Positions 16,325 through 26,600 of a stretch of 61,800 nt of DNA are shown in pieces. Position 1 is the stretch's first letter. Every line of letters begins with the position of its first letter. Source of the DNA: Flavobacteriales bacterium (GTDB lineage Bacteria; Bacteroidota; Bacteroidia; Flavobacteriales_D; Crocinitomicaceae); contig VEQH01000016.1 in the NCBI GenBank assembly GCA_018883325.1, positions 1 through 61,800 on the forward strand. Reading direction: 5' to 3'. The translations under genes were made by a program, and so were the position numbers. The notes beneath the pieces are model-generated. The model saw only the letters and a program-made list of their open reading frames with translations. It did no database searches and was not told the origin of the DNA.

Positions 16325-17974
16325 ATGACAAAACTATCCGACAAAACCATTCAAATTATAATCATCGTAATCGGAAGTTTTCTTTTCATTCCTTTCATTG
16401 GACAAAGTCATTTGTTTGATTGGGACGAAATTAACTTTGCAGAAGCAGCACGTGAAATGTTGGTTACCAAAGATTGGTTGACGGTTCAAATCAACTATTT
16501 GCCGTTTTGGGAAAAACCTCCTTTGTTTATTTGGATGCAAGCAATTTCAATGAAGATTTTTGGCATCAATGAATTTGCCGCACGTTTTCCCAATGCAATT
16601 TGTGGAGTCGTTACTTTACTCGTACTTTTCCGCTTAGGTCGTTCGATTGGGAATTCTAAGCTCGGTTTACTTTGGACAACGCTCTATGCTTGCTCTATTC
16701 TGCCATTTATCTATTTCAAATCTGGAATCATCGACCCGTGGTTTAATTTATTTATTTTCCTTGGAATCTATTACATTTCTCAATTTACTCAATCCACAAA
16801 TGAAGTTCATCGCTACAAATTGGTGAGTTTTTCCGCTTTGTTTATTGGACTTGCGGTTTTGACGAAAGGCCCTGTTGCTTTGTTGATTTTTGGCTTGGTA
16901 ACAGTGATTTATTTCATTACCAAAAAGTTTAAAGTGAAATTCAACCTTGGACACGTTTTAGTCTTTGTATTTATTTTTCTTGTTGTCGGAGGATTTTGGT
17001 TTATTCTTCAAATTCTAAATGGCAACTTCGAGATTGTGAAAGACTTTTTTGTGTATCAAGTTCGTCTGTTTCAAACAGAGGACGCTGGACACGGAGGTTT
17101 TCTGTTTTATCATTTTGTGGTGCTTTTTATCGGAGTTTTTCCAGCTTCCATTTTTGGATTGCTTTATTTTAAACGTTTCCAAAAAGAAGAAGAAACTTCC
17201 TTGTTCGAGTTCAAAAACTGGATGATGATTCTATTTTGGACGGTTTTGATTTTGTTTACCATCGTAAAAACGAAAATCATTCATTACTCATCTATGGCTT
17301 ATTTTCCGCTTACTTTTTTGGCGGCCTATTACATTTATAAACTAATTGAACAAAAAGAATCGCTTCCAAAATGGATAAAAGCCTTGGTGCTTTCTCTTGG
17401 ATTCATTTGGTCATTGATTGTTGTTGCTTTGCAATTGGTGGCGATGAACAAAGAAAAAATCACGAAAATGAATGTGATAAAAGATGATTTTGCAGTTGGA
17501 AATTTGCAAGCTCAAGTTCATTGGTCGGGTTTTGAATTTTTGATAGGCGCTTTGTTTTTCGCTTCCTTACTTTTTATTTTCCTTTCGAAACGATTGACCA
17601 CACAAAATCAAATTCTTGCATCGTTGATAGCGACACTTTTATTCATCTATTCAACTGTTGTGGTGATTGTTCCAAAAGTGGAAGGCTACACACAAAACGC
17701 TGCGATAGAATTTTACAAAAGTCATCAGAAGGAAGATTGTTACGTGAAAACGGTTGGATTCAAGAGTTATGCCGACTTGTTTTACACAGCTAAAAAACCA
17801 AATCAAAACCTAAATGCAACAAACGAAGAATGGTTGATTTTTGGGGAAATTGACAAACCTGTTTACTTCGTTATGAAAAATACACGCAGCGAAGAATTCT
17901 CCAGAAACTTCCCACACATTCAACGCATTGGCGAGAAAAATGGCTTTGTGTTTTATAAGCGGGAAATCGAGTAA
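16325..17974 (+). CDS. Glycosyltransferase family 39 / ArnT-like membrane protein
   Basis: The 549-residue integral membrane protein has about 11 hydrophobic helices. The first loop has the PMT/ArnT signature: FDWDEINFAEAAREMLVTKD and LPFWEKPPLFIWMQAISMKI, with the catalytic-type acidic residues in DWDEINFAEAAREM. Later GINEFAARFPNAICG is also typical of the family. The enzyme moves a sugar from a polyprenyl-phosphate carrier to lipid A, glycan or protein on the periplasmic side; the acceptor is unknown. I chose the ATG at 16325 over the TTG at 16322. It stands alone, with its own promoter and the 223-bp repeats upstream. Confidence 0.88.
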   Translation: MTKLSDKTIQIIIIVIGSFLFIPFIGQSHLFDWDEINFAEAAREMLVTKDWLTVQINYLPFWEKPPLFIWMQAISMKIFGINEFAARFPNAICGVVTLLVLFRLGRSIGNSKLGLLWTTLYACSILPFIYFKSGIIDPWFNLFIFLGIYYISQFTQSTNEVHRYKLVSFSALFIGLAVLTKGPVALLIFGLVTVIYFITKKFKVKFNLGHVLVFVFIFLVVGGFWFILQILNGNFEIVKDFFVYQVRLFQTEDAGHGGFLFYHFVVLFIGVFPASIFGLLYFKRFQKEEETSLFEFKNWMMILFWTVLILFTIVKTKIIHYSSMAYFPLTFLAAYYIYKLIEQKESLPKWIKALVLSLGFIWSLIVVALQLVAMNKEKITKMNVIKDDFAVGNLQAQVHWSGFEFLIGALFFASLLFIFLSKRLTTQNQILASLIATLLFIYSTVVVIVPKVEGYTQNAAIEFYKSHQKEDCYVKTVGFKSYADLFYTAKKPNQNLNATNEEWLIFGEIDKPVYFVMKNTRSEEFSRNFPHIQRIGEKNGFVFYKREIE

Positions 17975-18075
17975 GTTTTGCAAACACTATAACATTAGTT
18001 AACCAAAACCATACTTTCAATACTTCAATGTTGAAATTGTTTCTGCTTGCGTACGGTCTTGTTTAATATCTAAAT

Positions 18076-18083
18076 TATCTTTG
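18076..18083 (+). promoter_or_regulatory. Bacteroidota -7 box directly before glyS
   Basis: TATCTTTG matches the -7 consensus and ends four bases before the ATG at 18088. Transcription would start at or next to the A of the start codon, giving a leaderless or nearly leaderless mRNA. Confidence 0.55.
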
Positions 18084-18087
18084 TAAC

Positions 18088-19629
18088 ATGGAACAAAATC
18101 AAGACAAATTAAAAGACATTATTTCCCATGCGAAAGAGTATGGTTTCGTTTTTCCTTCATCGGAAATTTACGACGGATTGGCTGCCACTTATGACTATGG
18201 TCAGTTGGGCTCCGAGTTGAAAAATAATATCAAAACGTATTGGTGGAAATCCATGGTGCAAATGCACGAAAACATCGTTGGAATTGATGCCGCTATTTTT
18301 ATGCACCCAACCACTTGGAAAGCTTCTGGTCACGTGGATGCGTTCAACGATCCATTAATTGACAATAAAGATTCCAAAAAACGCTACCGTGCGGATGTGC
18401 TTTTAGAGGAACACATCGAAAAAATTCGTCAGAAAATTGAGAAGGAAGTAGAAAAAGGAATTAAAAAATTCGGAGAATCATTCGACGAGGCGCAATTCCG
18501 TGCTACGAATCCTAACGTATTAAGAAACGTTAACAAAATAGAAGAAATCGAAAACAGAATGCGTACCGCATTGGAAAACAACGATTTGGAAGGTGTTCGC
18601 AATTTGATCATAGATTTAGAAATTGTTTGTCCGATTTCAGGTTCTAAAAACTGGACAGAAGTACGTCAATTCAACTTGATGTTTTCTACAGAATTGGGTT
18701 CAGTTGCAGGCGATGCTTCCACGATTTATTTACGTCCTGAAACGGCACAAGGTATTTTTGTGAATTTCTTGAACGTTCAAAAATCAGGAAGAATGAAGAT
18801 TCCTTTTGGGATTGCTCAAATTGGAAAAGCATTTAGAAATGAAATCGTTGCGCGTCAATTTATTTTCAGAATGCGTGAATTTGAACAAATGGAAATGCAA
18901 TTTTTTGTACGTCCAGGCGAGGAAATGAAATGGTATGAATACTGGAAAGAAACGCGTGCAAAATGGCACAAAAATTTGGGTTTAGGCGATGATTTATACC
19001 GTTTTCACGACCACATCAAATTAGCACATTACGCCAACGCAGCAGCAGATATCGAGTACAATTTCCCAATGGGATTCAAAGAATTGGAAGGAATTCACTC
19101 CCGTACCGATTTCGATTTGAAACAACACGAGCAATTTTCTGGAAAAAAATTGCAATTCTTCGATCCAGAATTAAACCAAAGTTATGTGCCGTATGTAGTG
19201 GAAACTTCTGTTGGTTTGGATAGAATGTTCTTGTCTGTTCTGAGTGCGGCTTACCAAAATGAAAAGTTGGAAGACGGTTCTGAGCGTACAGTATTAAAAA
19301 TTCCTGCGGTTCTTGCGCCCTACAAAGCAGCGATTTTACCTTTGGTGAAAAAAGACGGTTTACCAGAAAAAGCACGTGAAATCTTGCGCGATTTACAATT
19401 TGATTACAACGTTCTGTACGACGAAAAAGACGCGATCGGAAGAAGATACCGCCGTCAAGATGCAATTGGAACACCTTTCGCAATTACAGTTGACCACCAA
19501 ACTTTGGAAGACAATACTGTAACGATTCGCGACCGAGACACTATGCAACAGGAGCGTGTGGCAATTGAAAATCTTGGAACAATCATTGCAGAAAAAGCAA
19601 GTTGGAAATCCATTTTAGCACGATTGTAA
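18088..19629 (+). CDS. glyS: Glycine--tRNA ligase, single-chain type
   Basis: The 513-residue class II synthetase is the homodimeric (eukaryote-like) form, not the alpha2beta2 form. It opens with AKEYGFVFPSSEIYDGLAAT and YDYGQLGSELKNNIK. After a helical insertion (about residues 85-180) come LRPETAQGIFVNFLNVQKSG, motif 2 AFRNEIVARQFIFRMREFEQ, a YVVETSVGLDRMFL motif 3 and the C-terminal anticodon-binding domain with LPLVKKDGLPEKAREIL and GRRYRRQDAIGTPFAITVD. It charges tRNA-Gly in the cytosol. Length is normal. The next gene begins one base after the stop. Confidence 0.97.
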   Translation: MEQNQDKLKDIISHAKEYGFVFPSSEIYDGLAATYDYGQLGSELKNNIKTYWWKSMVQMHENIVGIDAAIFMHPTTWKASGHVDAFNDPLIDNKDSKKRYRADVLLEEHIEKIRQKIEKEVEKGIKKFGESFDEAQFRATNPNVLRNVNKIEEIENRMRTALENNDLEGVRNLIIDLEIVCPISGSKNWTEVRQFNLMFSTELGSVAGDASTIYLRPETAQGIFVNFLNVQKSGRMKIPFGIAQIGKAFRNEIVARQFIFRMREFEQMEMQFFVRPGEEMKWYEYWKETRAKWHKNLGLGDDLYRFHDHIKLAHYANAAADIEYNFPMGFKELEGIHSRTDFDLKQHEQFSGKKLQFFDPELNQSYVPYVVETSVGLDRMFLSVLSAAYQNEKLEDGSERTVLKIPAVLAPYKAAILPLVKKDGLPEKAREILRDLQFDYNVLYDEKDAIGRRYRRQDAIGTPFAITVDHQTLEDNTVTIRDRDTMQQERVAIENLGTIIAEKASWKSILARL

Positions 19630-19630
19630 A

Positions 19631-20536
19631 TTGATAGGTTCGCTTCAAAAATTTTTACTGTTAGGTTTTTTATTTTTCGCTACGATTTCGAATGCGCAGA
19701 TGATTTACAACCTGGAGGGAAATGCCTTCACTGATTTGCCGTATTTTGATGTAAATTTTATTCGTGTCAATAAAATCAAATCGGTTAGTGGTAATTACTC
19801 GCGAAAAAAAGATGGCGACATTATTCGAAATACAAAAGATATTTTTGAATACAAGTTTGATAGCTTGGGATATTTGATTTCAACATTTGAAACGAAAACT
19901 GTTGATGCCAAAACCGATACTTTGATGAATTTTTACGAATACACTAACGCGGGAAAAATTAAAATGCATCGCAAAAGTGAATATGGTGGAATTAGTTCTT
20001 TTCATTATAAATACGATTCTTTAAACCGTTTAATTTACGTTGAAAATAGGAGGGATGTACTCGGTGATTCGGGCAAAGTGCTTCAATCTTTTTTGATAAA
20101 TAACGAATCAATGCGTTATTTTCCAATAGAAAATGGCTGGAAAAAAGTGATTTACAATAATTACAATTTACCGTACTTGGAAGAAACAGAAAAGCGAAAT
20201 GCTGACGGTTATCTAATTGAAACAACGCAACGGATGCGTATGGCTTCTTCGGAATATAAAAAAGTTTATACCTATAACGAAAAAGGTTTGCTTTCAAGAG
20301 TTTCAATGTATCACAGCGAATTAGTAGCGCCTTATGAAGAATGGGTTTTCAAGTACGACACTTTTGGAAACGTCATTGAAAAGCATACTTACAAAAATGA
20401 AAAATTCACCAAGGACTTGCAAATCATTTACGACACCAAAACGCAATTACTTGGCTCCACGATTCAAAAAGAAGCTAACTCTAACTTTATGATGATTTTG
20501 CGTTTTCAGAATTATGAGTTTTATAAATTGCATTAA
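19631..20536 (+). CDS. Exported protein with YD-like repeats, unknown function
   Basis: The 301-residue protein has signal peptide FLLLGFLFFATISNAQ. The mature part shows repeated FEYKFDSLGYLIST, FHYKYDSLNRLIYV and WVFKYDTFGNVIEKH units, similar to the YD/RHS-type beta repeats that occur in many Bacteroidota exported proteins. It probably forms a small beta structure in the periplasm or at the surface. No ATG precedes the signal peptide, so I accept the TTG start at 19631, one base after the glyS stop, which implies co-transcription with glyS. I know no function. Confidence 0.7.
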   Translation: MIGSLQKFLLLGFLFFATISNAQMIYNLEGNAFTDLPYFDVNFIRVNKIKSVSGNYSRKKDGDIIRNTKDIFEYKFDSLGYLISTFETKTVDAKTDTLMNFYEYTNAGKIKMHRKSEYGGISSFHYKYDSLNRLIYVENRRDVLGDSGKVLQSFLINNESMRYFPIENGWKKVIYNNYNLPYLEETEKRNADGYLIETTQRMRMASSEYKKVYTYNEKGLLSRVSMYHSELVAPYEEWVFKYDTFGNVIEKHTYKNEKFTKDLQIIYDTKTQLLGSTIQKEANSNFMMILRFQNYEFYKLH

Positions 20537-20606
20537 CAGAAACTTAACAAAATACTCTAAGTGGTTGAAAAATAGATTTTTAAAAATATATTTTATTCAA
20601 ATCAAC

Positions 20607-20614
20607 TATATTTG
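20607..20614 (+). promoter_or_regulatory. Bacteroidota -7 box for the giant repeat protein gene
   Basis: TATATTTG matches the -7 consensus, 83 bases before the ATG at 20698. A long A/T-rich stretch lies upstream. Confidence 0.5.
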
Positions 20615-20697
20615 ATTCCAATTTTGATGCTATAAAACATTTTATTCGGAATTTTGGCACGAAAATCGGTTTGCGCTTTCAACTTAATTACTTCATT

Positions 20698-23600
20698 ATG
20701 AAAAATTTCTACATTGCTATCGTTCTTTGCTTTAGTTTTTTCCAACTTCAAGCTCAAAAAGTAGATTACGACAATACATCCAAATGGTTTATGGGTTTCA
20801 ATATCGGTGGAACTTGGAACACTACGGATGTCAAAAACCAAACGTCAACAGGTTGGGGATTGGTAATCGGTAAATCTTTCAATTACAATTACGGGAGCGT
20901 GATTAGCTTTGATTTAAGAGCTCGTTACTTGAGAGGAATGTGGTACGGACAAGACAACGACACCACCTCCTTGATGAATTATACAGGGACAGCGCTAAAT
21001 GATTATACAAATACAAACGGAAATTCAGGACCAGGTTTTACAGTAAATAATTTTCAATCAGATGTGCATCGAGTTGCTTTGGAACTTGCCTTGCATTTGA
21101 ATCGTTTGAGAGATCGAACTGGTTGGGATCCTTATATTTTTGGTGGAGTTGGATTAACTTTCAAACAAACTTATGGCGATTTATTAGACCAAAATGCAAG
21201 TGGCGGAATTTATGATTACAGTTCAATGTTGGCAAATGGTGCTATCCAACCCCAACTTTCTTCAACTTTAGATAAAATCTATGATTCTCCCCTTGATGGA
21301 AGTAGCGATAAATACAAAGCTTACTTTATGCCAAGTCTTGGATTTGGTTTAGGCTATCAAATCGGAAAAAGAGTTTCTTTAGGGGTTGAGCACAAAACAA
21401 CTTTCACACGCAGAGATGATTTTGATGGTTTTGTATCCACAACGCCAAGATTAAAAAATGACTTGTATCATTACACCTCACTTTACCTTAATTTCAGATT
21501 TAGAACAAGAGGAAATGGTAACACAACTTCTCCAACAGATGGAACAAACAGCACCGGAAACATTGATAATTTCAATACGAATTGTCCGCCGCCAGTAATT
21601 ACATTTAATGCTCAGAATAATCAAGTAGTAAATTTTGCTCAATATCGTTTAGATGCTTCAGTTTCCGAATTGCAAAATGCTCAAAATGTAACAATCTACA
21701 ATAATTTAAACCAAGTTGTTCCTTCCAACTACAATACGCTAACAAAAAGAGTAACAGCTGATTTAGTTTTGGTTGAAGGTGTAAATACTATCACCATTAA
21801 AGCACAAAACAATTGTGGAACAGATACAAAAACGTTCACGATTACTTACAATCCTTGTTTGACTGCAAAAGTTACTTTCACGAATCCAGTGCAAGGGACA
21901 ATTGTGAAAAACTCAAATTTTACAGTCAACGCAATCATCACAAATGTGGCGAACGTTGCAGGCATTAAATTCTTTGAGAACAATGTTCAAATAAATGGAT
22001 TTAGCTTCGACCCAATTTCAGGTTTATTTACAAGTAATGTTGTTCTAGTTCCAGGTTTGAACACGTTTAAAATTGAAGCAACAAATTTATGTGGCACAAT
22101 TACCAGCAGCGCAAGTGTTTCTTTTGATAATTGTGTTTCTCCAACAGTTCAATTGATAAATCCAAGTGCAACAGGAACAACTACAAATAATGCTTCAACA
22201 ACCATTCAAGCATTTTTGAAAAATGTGCTTTCAAATCAATCTGTAAGCTTAACTCAAAATGGAGTTGCGGTAACGAATTTTACCTTCAATAACGGACAAT
22301 TGGTTTTCCCAACAACTTTGGTGAATGGCATCAATACTTTTGTTGTTACTGCTAGTTCTTCTTGTGGAAATGCATCTGAAACATTCACCATAAATTACCA
22401 AAATTGTGCAGCGCCAGTTGTTACCTTGAGCAATCCAACAAATAATTCAACTGTAAATACTGCTTCTTTGGTTTTCAAATCAAGAATAGACAATATTGCA
22501 GCGAAACAAAATGTTTCTTTGAAATTAAATGGAATCGACATCACTAATTTTACCTACAACGCAACCTCGAAATTAGTTCAATCAACTTTGCAATTACAAC
22601 CTGGAATGAACGTGATTTCCATTGGTGCGATCAATAATTGTGGAAGTGACATCGAGACAATTTATGTAAATTATGACAATTGTGTGGCTCCAAATGTATT
22701 GATTGCAAATACAAACACAACTGTGACCAATGCAGCGTTTGTTCTAAATGCAACGATTCAAAATATGTTGGATGCACAAGGACTTTCATTGACTCAAAAT
22801 GGAATTCCTGTCAACTTTAATTATTTCAATTCACAATTAACAAGTGCTTTGACTTTAACTCCGGGAGCAAATACATTTGTATTGACAGCAACTAAATCGT
22901 GCGGAACATCTTCCAAAACTTTGGTAATAAATTATAACAATTGTATTGCGCCAAGTGTATTTATTTTGAATCCAACAGCAAGCGGATCTGTGTTGAACAC
23001 AAGCACATTAGCATTCAAAGCATCTGTGACGAATATCACTAACGCGCAACAAATCGTTTTAAAACAAAACAACCAAGTAATTCCATTCAATTACAACAAC
23101 GGATTAATTGAGGCAAATGCAACACTTTCAAATGGTGTAAATAATTTCCAAGTTACAGTTACAAATGCTTGTGGAACAGACACTAAAACTTCTGCGATAA
23201 GTTTTGTGAATTGTACACCGCCATCGATTTCGATTTTGAATCCGGTGATGAACAACACAACAATCAATTTCTCTCAATTTCAATTCAAAGCCGCGATTTC
23301 AGGTTCAACGAACGCACAAGCTTTAGGGTTAAAAATGAATGGGCAAGACGCCACTTTCAATTTGGCAAATGCTGTTTTGACGGCAAACTTAAATTTGATT
23401 CCGGGAGTAAACACAATTATTGTTTCTGCTTCAAATTCTTGTGGAACTGTTATTGAGACATCAACAATTACCTATGATAATTGTGTTCCACCAACGATTC
23501 AGTTATCGGGAATTCAAAATACAACTCAAACTGTAACCAATCCGAATTTTTCTTTAGCAGCGGTTGTTGCAGGAATTAACTTACCGTCAAATATTTCATT

Positions 23601-26600
23601 TACACAAAATGGTTTAGGAAAATCCTTCAATTTTAGTAATTCAAATTTCGCTGCAAATCTTCAGTTAGTGGAAGGGTTGAATACGATCACTTTAACGGCG
23701 ACAAATTCGTGTGGCGTTGCAATTAAAACATTGAACATTACTTTAAATACTTGTGTTCCACCGACAGTTAGCTTCGTAAATCCAACTACAAACGGAACAA
23801 CAGTTGCAACAGCAGCTTACAATTTCAAAGCAAACGTTCAAAACATAAGTACTTCGCAAGGAATTTCCTTAAAACAAAACGGAACTACAATTTCTAACTT
23901 TAGTTTTGTGAATGGTCAAATTGCGGCAAATGTGACTTTGCAAGCAGGATTGAATACATTTACAGTTGTGGCTACAAACACGTGTGGCGTTGCAACAGAA
24001 ACCACAACAATTCTATTCAATAATTGCATTCCTCCAACAGTTAGCTTTACAAATCCAGCTACGAACGGAACAACAGTTGCAACAGCAGCTTATAACTTCA
24101 AAGCAAATGTTCAAAACATTAGTAATGCCCAAGGAATTTCCTTAAAACAAAACGGAACTACAATTTCTAACTTTAGTTTTGTGAATGGTCAAATTTCGGC
24201 AAATGTGACTTTACAAGCAGGATTGAATACGTTTACAGTTGTGGCTACAAACACGTGTGGCGTTGCAACAGAAACCACAACAATCACTTTTGATAATTGT
24301 ATTCCACCGACAGTTAGCTTTACAAATCCAACTAATTCTGGAATTACAGTAAATCGACCTGCGTTTAATCTTACTGCAAGCATCCAAAATGTAAATGCGA
24401 CAGGAATAGTTTTAACACAAAACGGAACGCCTATCACTAATTTTGGTTTTGCAAACGGACAGTTGAATCAAGCGGTTCAATTACAAGAAGGCTTGAATAC
24501 ATTTGTAATTATAGCAACAAACACTTGCGGAACTGCCACTCAAACAATTACAGTGAATTACAGTAGTTGTGTAACGCCAGTTGTAGCGATTTCTAATCCT
24601 TCAAATGGTGCAGCACCTGTTTCAGCAAGTGCATACAATTTCACAGCAAGCGTTGAGAATATTTCTAATGCGCAAGGAGTTTCGTTGAAATTGAACGGTA
24701 CAACAATTTCTAACTTCGCTTTTGCAAATGGAACTATCCAAGCCAATGTGACTTTAGCAGCAGGTTTGAATACGTTTGTTTTAACAGCAACGAATGCTTG
24801 TGGAACAGTGAGCGACACAAAAACAATCACGTTTAACAATTGTGTACCACCAACAGCTGTAATCAATGCACCAAGTGCAAACGGAACAACTATTTCAGCA
24901 AGTGCATATACTTTCACAGCAAGCGTTCAAAATATTTCTAATGCGCAAGGAATCTCGTTGAAACTAAACGGTACACCAATTTCTAACTTCACTTTTGCAA
25001 ATGGAACTTTCCAAGCAAATGTGACTTTAGCTTCAGGTTTGAATACCTTTGTTTTAACAGCAACGAATGCTTGTGGAACAGCAACTGAAACAAGAACAGT
25101 TAATTTCACTTGTCAAGTACCAACAATTGTATTTAATCCAACAATCTCAAGAGGTTCAAGTTTTTCTTACTTCTTTTCAGCAACAGTTACAAACGTACCA
25201 AGTCAACAAGGAATAAATTTCACATTGAATAATTCACCTGTAACAGATTACACCTATCAAAGTGGAAACATTCAAACAACTTTATCCTTGCAAAATGGAC
25301 CAAATACCATTAGAATTACAGCAACAAATACCTGTGGATCAGTAACAAAAGACACGGTAATCAATTTTGGAACGTGCGATGCACCAATAATTGAGTTCGT
25401 AAAACCAAGCACTGAAGGTTCAACCGTGACGAATGCTTTGTATAATTTCTCTGCAAACATCGGCAATATGACGAATGCACAAGGAATTGTATTCAAATTG
25501 AATGGAGCTCCAATTGCAGCAAATTTCACAGATGGAATTTTGCAAGCAACAGTTACACTTCAACCAGGAACAAATACATTTTCTGTAAGCGCGACGAATC
25601 AATGTGGAAATGCGAATTTAGATAGATCAATAATTTATCAAAATTGTGTTGCGCCAGTGATAAATAATACAACTTCACCTGCTTCAGGAGGAGTGACACA
25701 GAATCAAAGTTTGAATGTTAGCGCAGTGATTCAAAATTACACGCAACAAACGAATGTTGTGGTTAAGGTGAATGGGAACGTTGTTACAGCTTATTCCAAC
25801 GTAAATGGAATAATTACAGGAACACTTCCTTTGCAAAACGGAACAACAACTGTTGAAATTTCAGCTTCAAATGCTTGTGGTACAGACACGGACGTTTATA
25901 CAATTACAAGATGTAAACCGACTACAATTAGTTTAATTAATCCATCAGCAAATAATACAACTGTTAGTTCTCCAAATCAAGTTATTCAGTTTAATTTATT
26001 CAATACAGACAATCAAACGGTAATAAATATCACTCAAAACGGAACACCGAACAATAACTTTACGTTGAATGGTCAATTAGTAGTTGGGAATGTTCAATTA
26101 GTTCCTGGAGCAAATACTTTTCAAATTAATGTGACAAATGCTTGTAATCAGTTAACTGAAACTTTGGTAATCAATTACATTGCAGGTAGTCCATCTGGTA
26201 CAGTAGATTCCAATCAAAACACTCCAAATCCAAATAGGGGAGGAGAAAATGACAGAACGCCGCCACCATCACCAACAGAACCATCTACACCAAGCAATCA
26301 AAACAATGGTGGAAATGGAAATAATTCTGGTCAACGAGGAAATAGCGGTTTTGGAAATAATTCTACCATTCAAAATAAAGAAGATGGAAAAACGAATAAT
26401 GGCGGAAAAACTCCAACAAATTCAGGAACAGTTACAAACCCACCAAGAAATACAAGTTCAACACCAAATCCAACTGTTACTCCAGCGCCAGCGAAACCAA
26501 AAACAGAAGTTAAAACGACTGCTCCAGCTCCAGCTCCAACACAAACTACAGCTAAACCAAAAGTTGAACCCAAGGTGACAACAGCTCCAAAAGAGGTGAA

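Noticed and set aside
24189..25602. Several long minus-strand frames inside the giant repeat gene
   Set aside because: They mirror the periodic codon pattern of the repeats and have no start context or domain.
26249..26578. A 109-codon plus-strand frame rich in Q, L and K inside the giant gene tail
   Set aside because: Shadow frame of the low-complexity N/P/K-rich coding sequence.
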